Part shown: piece after piece, positions 25,901-37,680 of the stretch
How positions within the stretch are numbered: the stretch's first letter is position 1
How the letters are laid out: each line of letters opens with the position of its first letter
Source: Lingula anatina
Taxonomy: Eukaryota > Brachiopoda > Lingulata > Lingulida > Lingulidae
DNA: 64,000 nucleotides
Assembly: GCF_001039355.2 (NCBI RefSeq)
Contig: NW_019773714.1
Coordinates: 452,327-516,326, forward strand
Reading direction: 5' to 3'
Position numbers and translations under genes: made by a program
Notes under the pieces: model-generated
Database searches by the model: none
What the model saw: the letters and a program-made list of their open reading frames with translations, nothing else
What the model was told of the DNA's origin: nothing

Positions 25901-27769
25901 ACTTCCCATGCTCAGGAGCTTCAGGCATTAGACCAGGCACAGGCAGCACAGGGGGATCAGAGGAACCAGAAGAAACAGGTAGGCCACTTTGAACAGTATT
26001 CAAAGACCCCTAGACCTTTTTATAGCAATTTTTCTGGAAATTTCAATGCTTTTCTTTCAGTTACCAAATGTATTCAGAAACCATTGACCTAATCTATAAA
26101 TACTCCATATTCTATATTTAATTTATTTTCGAAACTTCTAATTTTTTTAGGCAGTCTGATAGTGGAAACTTGTAAATTTAACTTGTGATGGTTGAAATTA
26201 GAAATTTTATGTCATAAACCTGTTTATAAAACTAAACATCAACCATTTTGGAGATGAATGTATTTGATAACCATTCACAGTTTATCTTTGTGTCTCATGT
26301 ACCTTTATCTTTGGGGCCATTCAGAATAGATGATCCGAGTACTAACTGATCTGCCAACTAAATAAGGCTGACCCCACTTCAAAAGCAATGCTGCTGATTT
26401 CCAATGGTCTACCTGGCTCCACATGTGCCATTAAACAGATTAAATCTGGGCTCCGAGGTTTATTGGCTAGACCCCTGCAGCAATGGCGCGAGTGGAGGCA
26501 GGGAGACCATCATGGAATTAGCAGCATCACTTTTGAAGTGGGCTTGGTCATATTTAGTCGGTGGATCAGTTGGTACTTGGATCATCTATTCTGAATGGCC
26601 CCTTTGTGTCTTTTGCTGCATTGTACCTTTTTAATTGCCGAAAATGAGTTAGGTTTTTTATCATCCCATTAATGCATATTACGCATTTTACTTCTGTTTC
26701 AGCACTCATTAAAAAGACTTGTGACTGTGACAGATATGCTGACCAAGCATAAGCAGCACTATTTAGGTAATCTTTAATGACACTTTCCATATGAAATGGG
26801 GTTGTATCATTTGGAGGAAAGCTGTGCCTGTCCTGCTGACGAGTGCAAAATCCCAGTGTAGAATAAAGGTTTAAAGGAAGAGTGAAAATCTGACCTGGTA
26901 CAGTGCATGAGGAGCATCCCTCTCCCTGTCCAAAAAAAAGGAAAAAGGAAACAGACAAAATAAAACAGGGTTCTCAGGCCTGTGGCATTTTGTTTACCTG
27001 CAATATATGAGTTGGCATTTATTGGAGGATGCATAAGTCTTTCCATGAAGTAGAGCACTGCAATACATTATGTATAGGAAATACATGTGAAAAGCTGGAA
27101 GAAAGGCATCATTGTTCAAGTTTATTCACACTTTCACATCATCATCATCATAGTGTCACACTTTTTAATTGATGCTTAACAAGTGGTTTTTGTCAGGCTG
27201 TGTTGTTATGTTGGAACAAAAATGGAAATGTTTGCTAGGGCATCATGATGAAAAATGTTTTTATTAATGAAAATGAGCAGTTTATTATACTATCAACAAT
27301 TTAGAGCAAAAAATCCATCAGATGCTGCAATAAGATGAAATAAATTGTCGATAACATAGCCTGTTTAAACAAAACTTGAGGCAATTTTAAATAGGTTGTC
27401 CTTACAAATGGTGTCAATGTCATTCTCTTTTTAGAGAGGGAAAAGCTCAAATAAATATGCATGCTCAAAAAAGGAGTTCATAACAAAACACTTGGTTTAT
27501 ACTGCAATATATTCTGATGATTGTTATTTCATATAATAAACTTTATTTTGAATTCATTAAATGAAAAGCAGTTATTCTTGAGCATTTAATAATGGATGCC
27601 TATTATTCTTGAAGCATTATCATCAGTAAATTATAGGATTTGAAGTTGTCATTATTTTTCATTTATTTATTGCATGATCAATATGCCAATTGTTGCTGTT
27701 ATGTCCAATATACTTGAAATAGCAATTCATTTTTTTTTTAAATGTTATACAGAAAACCAAGCTGTCTAA
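13972..27769 (+). CDS. RASA1: Ras GTPase-activating protein 1 (p120 RasGAP), gapped
   Basis: Exons: 13972-14099, 14756-14905, 15965-16100, 16439-16509, 16934-17051, 17276-17360, 17490-17634, 18082-18157, 18449-18614, 19326-19408, 19614-19687, 19961-20045, 20456-20679, 21106-21182, [gap], 21807-21966, 22894-23036, 23395-23510, 23912-23998, 24314-24381, 24735-24823, 25078-25155, 25820-25978, 26703-26766, 27753-27769. Domain order is the family's: SH2 (about residues 43-138, IRES Arg), SH3 (139-201), SH2 (202-303, LVRPS Arg), PH (KGFLNKK...KWKNMHFVL), C2 (LNIHVLDAHRLP...NPVWEDEF), RasGAP. The GAP arginine finger is FRAT at 22914-22916; FLRLLCPALLNP is the second signature. It switches Ras off at activated receptors. 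About 55 C2 residues fall in the N gap. The N-terminus is only about 42 residues before SH2, far shorter than in human. C-terminus: HYL then a 17-nt last exon (ENQAV), or readthrough of the 26766 donor (GNL, stop 26775-26777). Confidence 0.93.
21251..21575. other. 325-base assembly gap inside RASA1
   Basis: A run of N. The exon before it ends in phase 1 (21182) and the exon after it starts in phase 0 (21807). The protein between them should contain the end of the C2 domain and linker (about 55 residues by comparison with vertebrate RASA1). The visible flanks (21183-21250, 21576-21806) hold no such exon, so it must lie in the gap. Confidence 0.85.
26313..26602. mobile_element. Complete fold-back MITE, family B, in a RASA1 intron
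   Basis: The outer ends are perfect inverted repeats, GGGGCCATTCAGAATAGATG and CATCTATTCTGAATGGCCCC. Arms of about 110 bp pair imperfectly around CCCCTGCAGCAATGG. CTTTG sits directly outside or overlapping each end, suggesting a 5-bp target duplication. It is non-coding; ORFs across it are shadows. Confidence 0.8.
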
Positions 27770-28503
27770 ATTGGACCAGAGAACTGTAATGTTGCTATAA
27801 CCAGCCATAACAACTTTGGGTTCAAGGTCAAATCATAACTCGTTATGCACAAATTATTACATTGTTTTTAAATATGGTTAGAAGACCTTGTTTTATATGT
27901 GCATCTCATTATAATTGAAACAAATGAAGCAACTGAAATTGCAGATGGGGTTTTAAAGGTTGTGTGTTAGCATCATGCATGGATATTCAATTATTCAATT
28001 ATTACAGACTGTAATTTTACTTGGTATTTTTATATAATGTTAACAGGAAGATGCAAGGTAGTCAATTATTTTAAGTGGCTTATCATGCAAGGGATGCCAC
28101 ATTCTACTTAATACGTAAGGTACTTGATTATTCAGTTTTCTACTGATACAATGTTTACTGTGTTAAGACTGAATTTCTGAAGTTATCTTATTCAACACAA
28201 TTACCAAAATCAAAACTTTAAAGCAGTTCCATTAAATATGTTATTTTTTTCTGCTATATATATAAATAAGTATTAATTGAGAAAAATAAATTAAAATAAA
28301 AAGAAGATAAATACAGGTTGAATGGTGGCACTAATGACAATATGATTACATTTGTCTTTGTGTTAACTTGAATGTGAAATAATTGTGTAATACTTTATCC
28401 ATTCAGGAACTCATTAGTGTATTCAGATGGTTACTATCTTCTTAAGTCCTTTTCACATCAAGTGGTAAATTTCACAAGTTCACTTCCGCCAATTTGGTAG
28501 CTC

Positions 28504-28538
<35 letters not shown>

Positions 28539-30472
28539 ATATGGTCTTAGGGAGTCGAGAAATTGCAAGCTACATTTTCACGATTTTTAGTTTTTGCTAC
28601 TTTCACCCAGGCTAATCTACAAATCAAAATTTTTCTAGTAAACTGGTCTGTGTTGAGTATGAGGGCTACTTTAGGTGACTCTCTTATGTAATACTAATAG
28701 CCAGGCTATTAACTTGTCATTCTCTTAAACTGATAAAGAAAACTGGAGTGCTCGATGAGAAAAGGGCTTTAGTTGTTATCTATTGTACTCATGCTGCAGT
28801 TTTACTAAACTTGTTCAAGCACAGCAACATATAAGAAGGCCCTTCAGTGGGTTTTCTTTATCTATACTTATTTGTAAGAAAATGGGAACATCTTTCTGTA
28901 TTTGTATCATGTTGTTTTAAATAATGCCAGATATTTATTTTGCTTAGGGATGGAACTCTTTGACCAGATATTTGCAATATGGGTGCTGTACAAAATGCAG
29001 TCAGTTGTCTTTTAAACAGATGAGCAAAATAAAGACATGTTTTAAGGGACAGTTTGTGGGATTTTTTTTGTAGTAGATATCATTTCAACTTTCAGATAAC
29101 TTTTTGTAATTCATCAAAGGTATCTTATGTTTATTTTAAGCTAGAACCCACCAAAAAACAGGAAAGAGGTATTCTTCCTTTGACTAGGCCTTTTGTTCTG
29201 CTTTAGCTGTTTTGATTGCATCGTTTGATTATAATCATAACTGTGAATAACCTATTTTCTGTTTGATTCACATGATTTCTCCATGTTGTTAAGTTTTCAT
29301 CAAGCAGTTCCACCAAATTGTTTTTCCTCTAAATGTGCAAATTTTTTCTTTAAATATGTGCTTATGGTCTCATTTGCTTTCCAACTAGTAACTAAATTCT
29401 GCATAGAAAATCTCAACTGCTTATTCAACCAGATTTTGTATAGTGTCAGTACATTATGCAAATACGTAATTTGTGTAACACTGTTAAATTAGTGTACTAA
29501 TAAGGATCAGTTCTGTCTGTTTTATCGCCCACTTATTGATAAAATTTTCGTAAAAATTTAACCAATAACTAACTTAATGCTCCATAAATGAACACGATTA
29601 ATTGCTCAGTCAGACTGTATGAAAAAGCCAGCTCAACATACATTCAGTTCTGTGTTATGCTTTGCTTACCAATAATCCATAGCATCATTCCCCTCTTGTC
29701 TATTGCCTGATTTACCTATGACATTTTCATAAAAAAATGAACCTGTTTTAAATTATGCTCTCCACAAGTGATCATACCTGATTGCCTTCTCAACATTAAC
29801 GTTAAACCAATGTATAAGGGAATCTAATACTAATTGCATTATACCTTGGATAACAGTCTCCAAACACATCATTCACCACCACATGGCAAATTAAAATGCA
29901 TTGAAGGTATGAATGCATATTATTACATTAAAACCTACTGCAAAACATTCAAAAAATTAATATCCAAGTATCCAAATATCCTGTTAGTTGTCCCTTCTGT
30001 ATATAAGTTTTCTGTGTAATTACTAATCTAAAAACATGATTTATTTTACTTGAAAGCCTCAATGGCAACAGCTAGTCTTAAAAACTTGCAAACTTCTGCA
30101 GTTTGCAGGCTGTACCAATTACATTGATTTTTTGCCATGGACCTTTTCCTTTTGTTTGCTGGGTCCTAGTTTTAAGCAACAGAATTACAATCCTTGATTT
30201 AATATTTCTTCTAAAGTTGAGGTGAAAGTACTGTGATAGTATTATCTTTTACATTGTTTACTGCACTGAAATCTGTTGTTGTGATCACAGGTTTGCTTGA
30301 TTTGTGCCTTAAATGCTGAATACCATAGTCTGTCTGATCTTGTCATCGTTTACAATCTGATTTATTACCAGTTTATGTTTGCCTGACTTCCTAATCAGTC
30401 TAATGTATTGCACTATTTTTTTTTCTTTTTTTTTTTTTATTAGCTCTTTGCTATTTTCACAGTTAAGTTGGG

Positions 30473-30539
<67 letters not shown>

Positions 30540-32416
30540 GTTTGGCAAGTCTTTTGACTTGAGAGAGGCAATATTGGTGCTGGTAAAGGCAATCTGGTGA
30601 TATGAAAAGTAAGGCTCAAGTCCACTGGTCCTTGATTGATTTTTGGAAACATTCGTTGCCCTGACTGGTTTCAGGATGATCCCCAGCATCGATAAAGCAG
30701 CTGTTGTTGTTATTGAACAGGGGATAGTGGTAGGCAGGGTTGGTGTTCAAGGGAGAAAGGAGGGAATGTCCATCCCTGTACCATTTGTGGATATTGATCT
30801 CTCAGTTGCTGCTTGCTTTGACGTGTCTTTCAGGAAAAGGGCAATGGTAAAATCTCACTGCTCTGTTAACCCTCATATGCTGCCTATGATTGACTGAGCC
30901 TTGACACCTATCTACTTTTCTTTACTTTTGTTGCATTTATTTATTTATCAATGCTGCTGGATTGCTCCACTTCTCTTACCATGAATTTTGCTTGTCACAG
31001 AGCAACTTAGACAGTGACATGGTTTTAGTGTCTAGCATTCTGTCCTTTGTATAATTAAACAAGCCACACGAGAAAATAAGTTATTCATAAAAAAGATATA
31101 TTTGAATCCCCACTCAACTGTATTGTAACAAAGATCATAGCTTTTACTGTAATCAAAACAACATCAGATTTCAGTGCATCAAACCATACTATCACAAATC
31201 GAGGATATACATGCAATTATGACTTTATATTCGTATTTGCAGGTAAGAAAAACATCCCCCCAAAACATGCTTTATGGTTGGTGTACATAGTTATATCCCT
31301 TCGGTTTTTCTTCTCAAACCTGTACTGTTTTAGAACTGGAACCATTTTAATATGTTAGTCTGTGCTATATTATTTTACAAAAAGGTGATGGAAGTAAAAC
31401 ATACCCCAATATTTTGATGCATTTGTGAACATGGTGCAATTCACATGTTGTAATGCAGATATTGCTTCTGCTGGAAGGTGCATATCCACATAATTATCCA
31501 TTTATATTTTCTACTTTTCTACACTTGGGATATTGTGAATAAAAGGAAGTCATTATTGGATACTTTGTGTTTTTTTTTTTTTTTTTTCACTGCATTTATG
31601 TTACTCATTATTTGTTTTTTGAGCCTCAGATAACCTTGCCAAGTAGAAGCCATGAACAAATGTAGACAAGAATGTATAAGGATTATTTATTATTTTCTCT
31701 CATTTTTGATCAAAATTATCACACAATCACAACTCTTCAACATTGTCACCTTCACTAAATAAATGCAGCTGGAAAGAATCAAAGATCAAAATGACCTTCA
31801 TTTGTTGTGAATCCTTTTATTATTTGACAAACAGCACAAACATGGTAATGATACATGGATGTAAACAAATGCCACCCTTTCCTTTCAAGAAGCAAATACA
31901 CACTACATTAAATTAATACTCGAACTGCCTTTTCCTATAGTATAAAATGTGAAGAAATAATAATCAAAGATCTTCAAGTTTCAAACCATAACGGTTTAAA
32001 ACTAATGATTTATATGTAATGCATAACCAGAGAAAAAACTAACAAACAGCAAATGTGTACCTTCTCAAACAAACGTCAGTGGATGGTGACAGCAACTTGA
32101 AAATTCACTTGAAAAAAGAGAAGGACACAAAAATATTTTCTGACATCTGAAAATGTGCTCAATATATGTCTGTGGCGTAACATAATAACTGAAAACTTGT
32201 TTTAGTCGAATTAATTTCTGGAAACTTGTCACCCTGATGGACTTACTTACATCCCTAGTGCTTCAAAGGGAAATAAATTTTTCAAGTTTTTCCACAGAAG
32301 ACATGTGAAAGGCCACAAAAAGTTTAATTTGTACATTATTGTACGTATATATTATTGGCCTCAATGTCCACAGGACATTTAGAAAGTTTTTAAGACTTCT
32401 CATGCATTACCATGAT
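27770..32416. other. RASA1 3' UTR and intergenic region to the zinc-finger gene
   Basis: No gene recognised. The first part is probably RASA1 3' UTR; AATAAA at 29028-29033 is one plausible end among several. It contains T runs at 28507-28536 and near 31568-31587 and the TA microsatellite at 30475-30536. The segment 30560-30900 is less AT-rich and holds an 84-codon ORF (30643-30897) of unknown meaning. The last few hundred bases should be 3' UTR of the minus-strand zinc-finger gene (a reverse-strand AATAAA at 31821-31816 is possible). Confidence 0.5.
30475..30536. repeat. TA microsatellite
   Basis: About 31 uninterrupted TA units. Confidence 0.97.
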
Positions 32417-35400
32417 TTACTTTTGAGGTAAATATTTTACATCCCCAAGAGAAAGAATGGTGCCGACCAAGACTGCTTCGTCTGCATCTGGCACAGGCAT
32501 CAAACCCTCAATCTGCCCAGCAAGTCCTGGGCACACGTGCTCAGTGAATGACTCGACAGAATCAAATGATGTTTGACAGTTTCCACACACATATTCAATG
32601 ACATTCTCACCGTTTTGAACCTGGATCACTGGAGATTGCTGAGCAGAACCCTGATCTACTTTTTTACACAGTTCTGGTGCTACCTCAGAAAAATCTCGCT
32701 CCACCTCAACTCTCCTTCTTTCAGTTCCTGGAATTCTGTATTTCCCCATCCCTTCATCTAATTTTATCGTGGAATCAAAGATGACAATGCCAACTTGGTC
32801 TTTATGTGTTGTTGTTAAATGTCGTTGAATCTTCCCTTTAGAGATGCTTCGATATGAACACAAAGAACACATAAATGGTTTCATATTCATATGGGACATC
32901 AGATGCATGCGTAGTGCACTTGAAGTTGTGGATCCATAGTTACATTGATCACACTGGTACAACTTCATTTTTTCATGAACAGCCTGATAATGCTTCGACA
33001 CGCTGCTCTTTGTCACAGCCCTGTAAGAGCATTGTGTGCATTTGTAGTCCTTTTTATTCTGGTGTATTTTTATATGTTTTTGAAAAGAAGACCGGTCACT
33101 TGTCCTGTACAGACACTCAGTACAAGCAAACTGTTTGTCATCTGTGTGGCGTTGTTTGTGACTCAGCATGGCGGCACTGTATGGTGTGGAGAATGTACAT
33201 CCTTCAAAATCACAGATTAAATATTCCCCTACAAATGTGAAATTGTTCACTTTATTTTCTACAAAATGTTCATAAGGAAATAAAATGCATATTTACAACA
33301 AGTATTCACAACAGTAACCCTCGATTCTTAAAAATATTCCTGGGAATCAGGAATGGATTAACTTCTCAAAAAATATTTCAAATATGATAACTTTAACTGA
33401 TAAATACATAAGTTCTTACTTCTTCACTAGCTTTTGTACCGTTTTTGTTACAACAAGCCAAAAGAATACAAAACATTTTTTAAATTTCCTCAAATGAAAT
33501 GAATTTTACATGTCATACCCTACAGTTCTGTACTTCAGATCTGACCATTACTAGTACCTGTGTGCTTTCTATTGTGCTCCCTCAGCATTCTTAACTGTCT
33601 GCACTTATACCCACACTGCTCACAATGGTATGGAGTCTCGTCTAAAAATAAAACAATAGAACTTGCTAAATTTATGGTTGCTTCAGCACATTTGAAACTT
33701 AAATTACCTTAGAACAATCAAGCTGTCAATTTTCTGTACAACACAATTTAATTATAACAATGCTGCATGCAAGCAATAATCCTATAAGATTCAAAGACAC
33801 TTGACATTATCCTGTATCATAAAAATATAAATCAAAACCAATTTCATTAAATTATACTTATAAGTACTACACATTTCCTCAACTTGCTAATAACTTCTGC
33901 TTAATATATATTATAATCATAATCAATGTACCTGTGTGTATCCACCTGTGTCTTTCCAAGTCTCTCAGGTTCCCTGCTTTATAAGGACAGAATTCACACA
34001 TGTGCGGCTTTTCATGCCTGGCTATGTGAAGTTTGACTTCTCTCAGTTTACATGTTTGATATTCACACAAATCACAGCTGAAAGTAAGGTGGCTTCTTAG
34101 ATGACGCAAAAAATGTCCCTTTTTGGCAGATGTATAATCACATAGGTCACACTTCAGATGGTCACACTGTGGAAGGTCTTTGTTGCCTTCACTTTTGCTG
34201 CCATATTTTTCCATTAATTCAATGTCACTCAATTTGTCCATTTCCTTGGCTTTGGCAATGTACTTTGCAAGTTCCTTTGCTCCCCAAGACTGGTTTTCTG
34301 GATCAATTTCTTTATCATTATTTCCTGCTTGCTCATCCTTTTCTTCTCTAGTTTTTGTTTTCTTCTTTTTACTCCCCTTTTGCCTTGCTCTCTGCCGCTT
34401 AGACCTAAATACAGAATCAGGTGTCTTGTCTTCAACGTTTTGACCATTGTCAGATGTTTTAGCATTCATCTCAGATGTAACATTTTTTTCATTCCCTGAT
34501 TCAACCTGTCCCCTGTCAAGAATCTCTGAATGTGTTTTCTTATTACCATCACCCTTGCCAACATCATCATCGTCATCTTCATCATTTTCTATAAAACACT
34601 GACCATCATTGACATTAGTAAGAGTGTCATCCTCACCTATAATACCATCACCAATGTTCTTAGGACTAAGACTAGCTTGCTGTGTTCTTTGCCCACTTGT
34701 ACTGTCATCAACGTTAGTTTGCACAACTGATTGTGCACTGGAAAAGATGTCAAATGAAGCATTTGCTTCATCCGAAACAATGCTTTCTATGGCAGACATG
34801 GTCTCCCTTTGTGTATCAGACATATTTTGTGATGGAAAAGGTGCCCTTTTAGCTGTTGTATTTTTTAAATTCCCTTTGAAAGGATCAATTAGTACTACTT
34901 TAATGTCTTCATCTAGTTTTATACTGGAAACTGTGAACTGTTCAGGGTCCACTGAAATTGGTTCTGGTGGAATCTGGGCTGGGTCTATATTCCCATACAC
35001 CTCCACATAATGTTTATATTTCTTGTAATCAATTCGCTCCACGGCAACCATTACACAGCCAGAGTGGAGCGGCTTTCCTGTACATGAGAGCTTGTGGTCC
35101 AACAGGACCCTTTTTGAACCAAAGAGTCCACTGCATTCTCCACAACAGTGGAAAACACTATCTTTACCTATAAATCAAGTCAATGGCAAATTAATATATA
35201 TAATCAGATTGACTGATTGATCAGTTAACAGTAATCCTTTCTAATTTTCTCATATCTTATAACGTGGTGCTTCCCTACAATCAAACACATACAAAAACAT
35301 AACTAGGATCTAGTGTTTTATGTTGATTATTCTGAATAACGTTAAGAGTAAAAACAGGATATTACTATAAAGTAAGGCTGTCGTTTAGGACATAACTAAG

Positions 35401-35502
35401 AGTGCGAGCTTTTGTAAAGGCAAAACTGCCATAAGCATGAACGCAAGGAATCAAATAGAACATATTTTAACAGAAGTATATTAAGTTACTACACCTACCC
35501 AT
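32417..35502 (-). CDS. Multi-C2H2 zinc-finger protein, 711 residues
   Basis: Four coding exons on the minus strand: 35502-35499 (only ATG G), 35167-33932, 33641-33558, 33228-32417; all phases close. Order: an N-terminal finger (CGECSGLFGSKRVLLDHKLSC), about 280 residues of acidic/serine-rich spacer, a basic tract (SKRQRARQKGSKKKK, probable nuclear signal), nine fingers and a final CGNC...HVC finger. Most fingers have C-x2-C-x-Y, e.g. CDLCDYTSAKKGHFLRHLRSH, as in REST- and ZFX-type poly-zinc-finger regulators. The exon 3/4 splice restores the linker HTGEY. A probable 5' UTR exon border is the acceptor TTGCAG just upstream of the ATG exon (about 35540). DNA-binding transcription factor by family; I could not assign an orthologue. 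It is head to head with FBXW2. Confidence 0.88.
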
Positions 35503-37680
35503 TGTCTGAGGTTACACAGGTTATTCCACACTCCAGTACCTGCAAAAGCCAATATAATTGCAAAAAACAAGGTGGTTGAGAATAACTTGAAGCATGACTC
35601 CCACGTCTCCCACTAAAATAAATACATTAGTTTAAGTACGGAGAATATAAATGTTATTATTGGTTTAGCTTATTCATTCACGGTTTGCAGTTTCACTTTC
35701 AACTTGGATAAATTTTCATGTTAATCACTGTGATATTATATACCAATTTCCTTTCAACAATAAGTTTTTGCTGAAGTTGTTGATCGTTAAGTACTATGGG
35801 TAATAGGCATTACTAAGACGTTGCCTCAGTTTTCGGTACCGTGAGCTTGTAACGCCGAAAACTTGAGGCAAACTAAGACGGTAATTGTGAAAGTGATTAG
35901 TTCCCCACTCCGGTTATATACCGGAAAGAAGGTTTGGGCAGGGTAAGTATCAAAGAAAGCAGGAATTGTGGAGTCCAGATGCATTTTCCTTACTCCAGCG
36001 ATAAAGCACTACATATCAAAATGCCTGGATGAACATTGCGTGCACTTAGTAAACATATTTAAAATCATCTTTAATCGTTAAGAAACTTGGACTTACCGTT
36101 GACAGAAAAGTTGACCGATTTTAATTTAGTGATTGGCAAAATGGTCTCCTCACCATTGGTATTTCTTATTGATAATAGTTTCCCATAAATTATCCAAAAT
36201 GTATGGTAGCTTACTTTTTTTACATCATTTTCTCTTAAATAATCATAAAAATCAACTGTTAATTTTTATTTAGTATAGTTTAGTTCAGTTTTATTTATAT
36301 GAGTCAATTTTAAATCTCGATATATACCAAACTAATTATAGGTGGTGAAAATAGCTTTGTACATGGATATGTTGCAGTCATCATGGGTACAAAGCGGGGA
36401 AGCTGCTAAAGATAAATTCTTGTTTCTTGTGTTTGGAAATATATTGCATTAGTATTTTGGTAAGTGCCTTTTAGTAAATACATAGGTGTTCTGTCACTTA
36501 TCTTCTATTTACGAAAATACAGCCCGTTTAATCCAAGTCCAAATTGCGGAACCGCCACCGTCCACAACTAGTCAACTGATGAACATAGAAGGGGGCCATA
36601 CCAATAACCGGAATTAAGGAAGCAACAAAAATACGTTTTGTTGTTGATTCCGGTAATTGAAGAATTGATTTCGGTAAATACCTTGATTTCGGTAATAAGT
36701 ATGACATTACTTAAGGCAATGGTTATTTAATTTGGTACCCAACTTAAAAAGGTACATGGTACATCAGAGAAAATCAGAATGTGCCAGATACAAACACAAG
36801 TTATATCACCTGAAAGGTCTTCTTTTATAGAATGTGATACTTTTGAAAATTTGAATTTAACTGTAAAATTTAAGAAAACATCACAGCTTATAAAAAGCTT
36901 TTTGCTGGCAAATGTGTCATTTCAGCCAGAAAGCTGTTACTGCTGAACGCATTCTGTCTCCTTAAAAACATACTTCGCCATGATCAGTTTTCATGGCGTT
37001 GATTGCATGAGATCAGAAATGTTCTATACTTTCACATAGTATAAAAATTTAGGTGGAGAATAGAGATTTTTGTATAGGTTGTCAAACTAGGTGCCTCAGT
37101 GGACTGGTCGCAGGCGGGTCACTGCTGCTGCAGGACAGGATTGACTGTGGTGCTCGAGTGTGTTCTGATATACCTAACTTAAGGAGGCTCTCTCATATTT
37201 CAGAAACATCGTATCTGCCCTTGTGATTTTGATAAAAATTGTAAGATAAAACTTACTCACCATTTGAGTAAAGTATATATGAAAAAAAATTAGGGGTAAT
37301 CCAGTTTGTTATCGAGAGGTAGCATCTCCAAAAACATCACAGAGTTTGTAAACAAGTCATGTGGATACATAACATTGTAAAAGTCCAAGCCTCATCAAGC
37401 CTTCTTCACTTAACACAACTTTTATTGACATATTTGTAATGCTTCAAACAAACTAACAACAAAGCTTTCATTAAAGAATGAATTACATATTTTATTGCAT
37501 GACATATTATATTTTGATCATTAGTCGCTGTCGTAAAAAAGTACTCAAGTTTATATAAGAGAGCCTCCTAAAAATGAGCATTGAATGTAGACTTTCGATT
37601 AAATTGGTGGCTAAAAAGCATCTCCTTCTTTGCAAATCTTGAACATATTTCTGTACACCCACTACTTTGATTTATTTTTG
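35503..37680. other. Intergenic region between head-to-head zinc-finger gene and FBXW2
   Basis: Likely holds both promoters and non-coding first exons. A palindrome TCCGGTTATATACCGGA at 35909-35925 with a TATA-like centre is followed by a strong donor CAGG|GTAAGT (after 35942), a candidate FBXW2 5' UTR exon. At 36646-36700 the unit TTGATTTCGGTAA recurs about three times. From about 36726 onward the sequence is repeated after 38851. Confidence 0.4.
35812..35880. mobile_element. 51-bp near-perfect hairpin flanked by 9-bp direct repeats
   Basis: ACTAAGACG occurs at 35812-35820 and 35872-35880. The 51 bases between begin TTGCCTCAGTTTTCGG and end CCGAAAACTTGAGGCAA, inverted repeats with one extra A. 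The structure looks like a minimal insertion with target-site duplication, or a footprint. It lies upstream of both the zinc-finger gene and FBXW2. Confidence 0.6.

Noticed and set aside
25643-26092. 149-codon ORF read as a single-exon gene
   Set aside because: Only 25820-25978 matches RASA1; the rest is intron read-through on both sides.
26566-26958. 130-codon minus-strand ORF
   Set aside because: It spans the end of a MITE and a RASA1 intron/exon in antisense, with no homology recognised.
30309-30689. 126-codon minus-strand ORF with an Ile-Tyr repeat
   Set aside because: It is a read-through of the TA microsatellite with no recognisable flanking domain.
32873-33240. Plus-strand ORFs of 91-121 codons
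   Set aside because: They are shadows of the zinc-finger exon on the minus strand; the cysteine/histidine pattern belongs to the minus frame.
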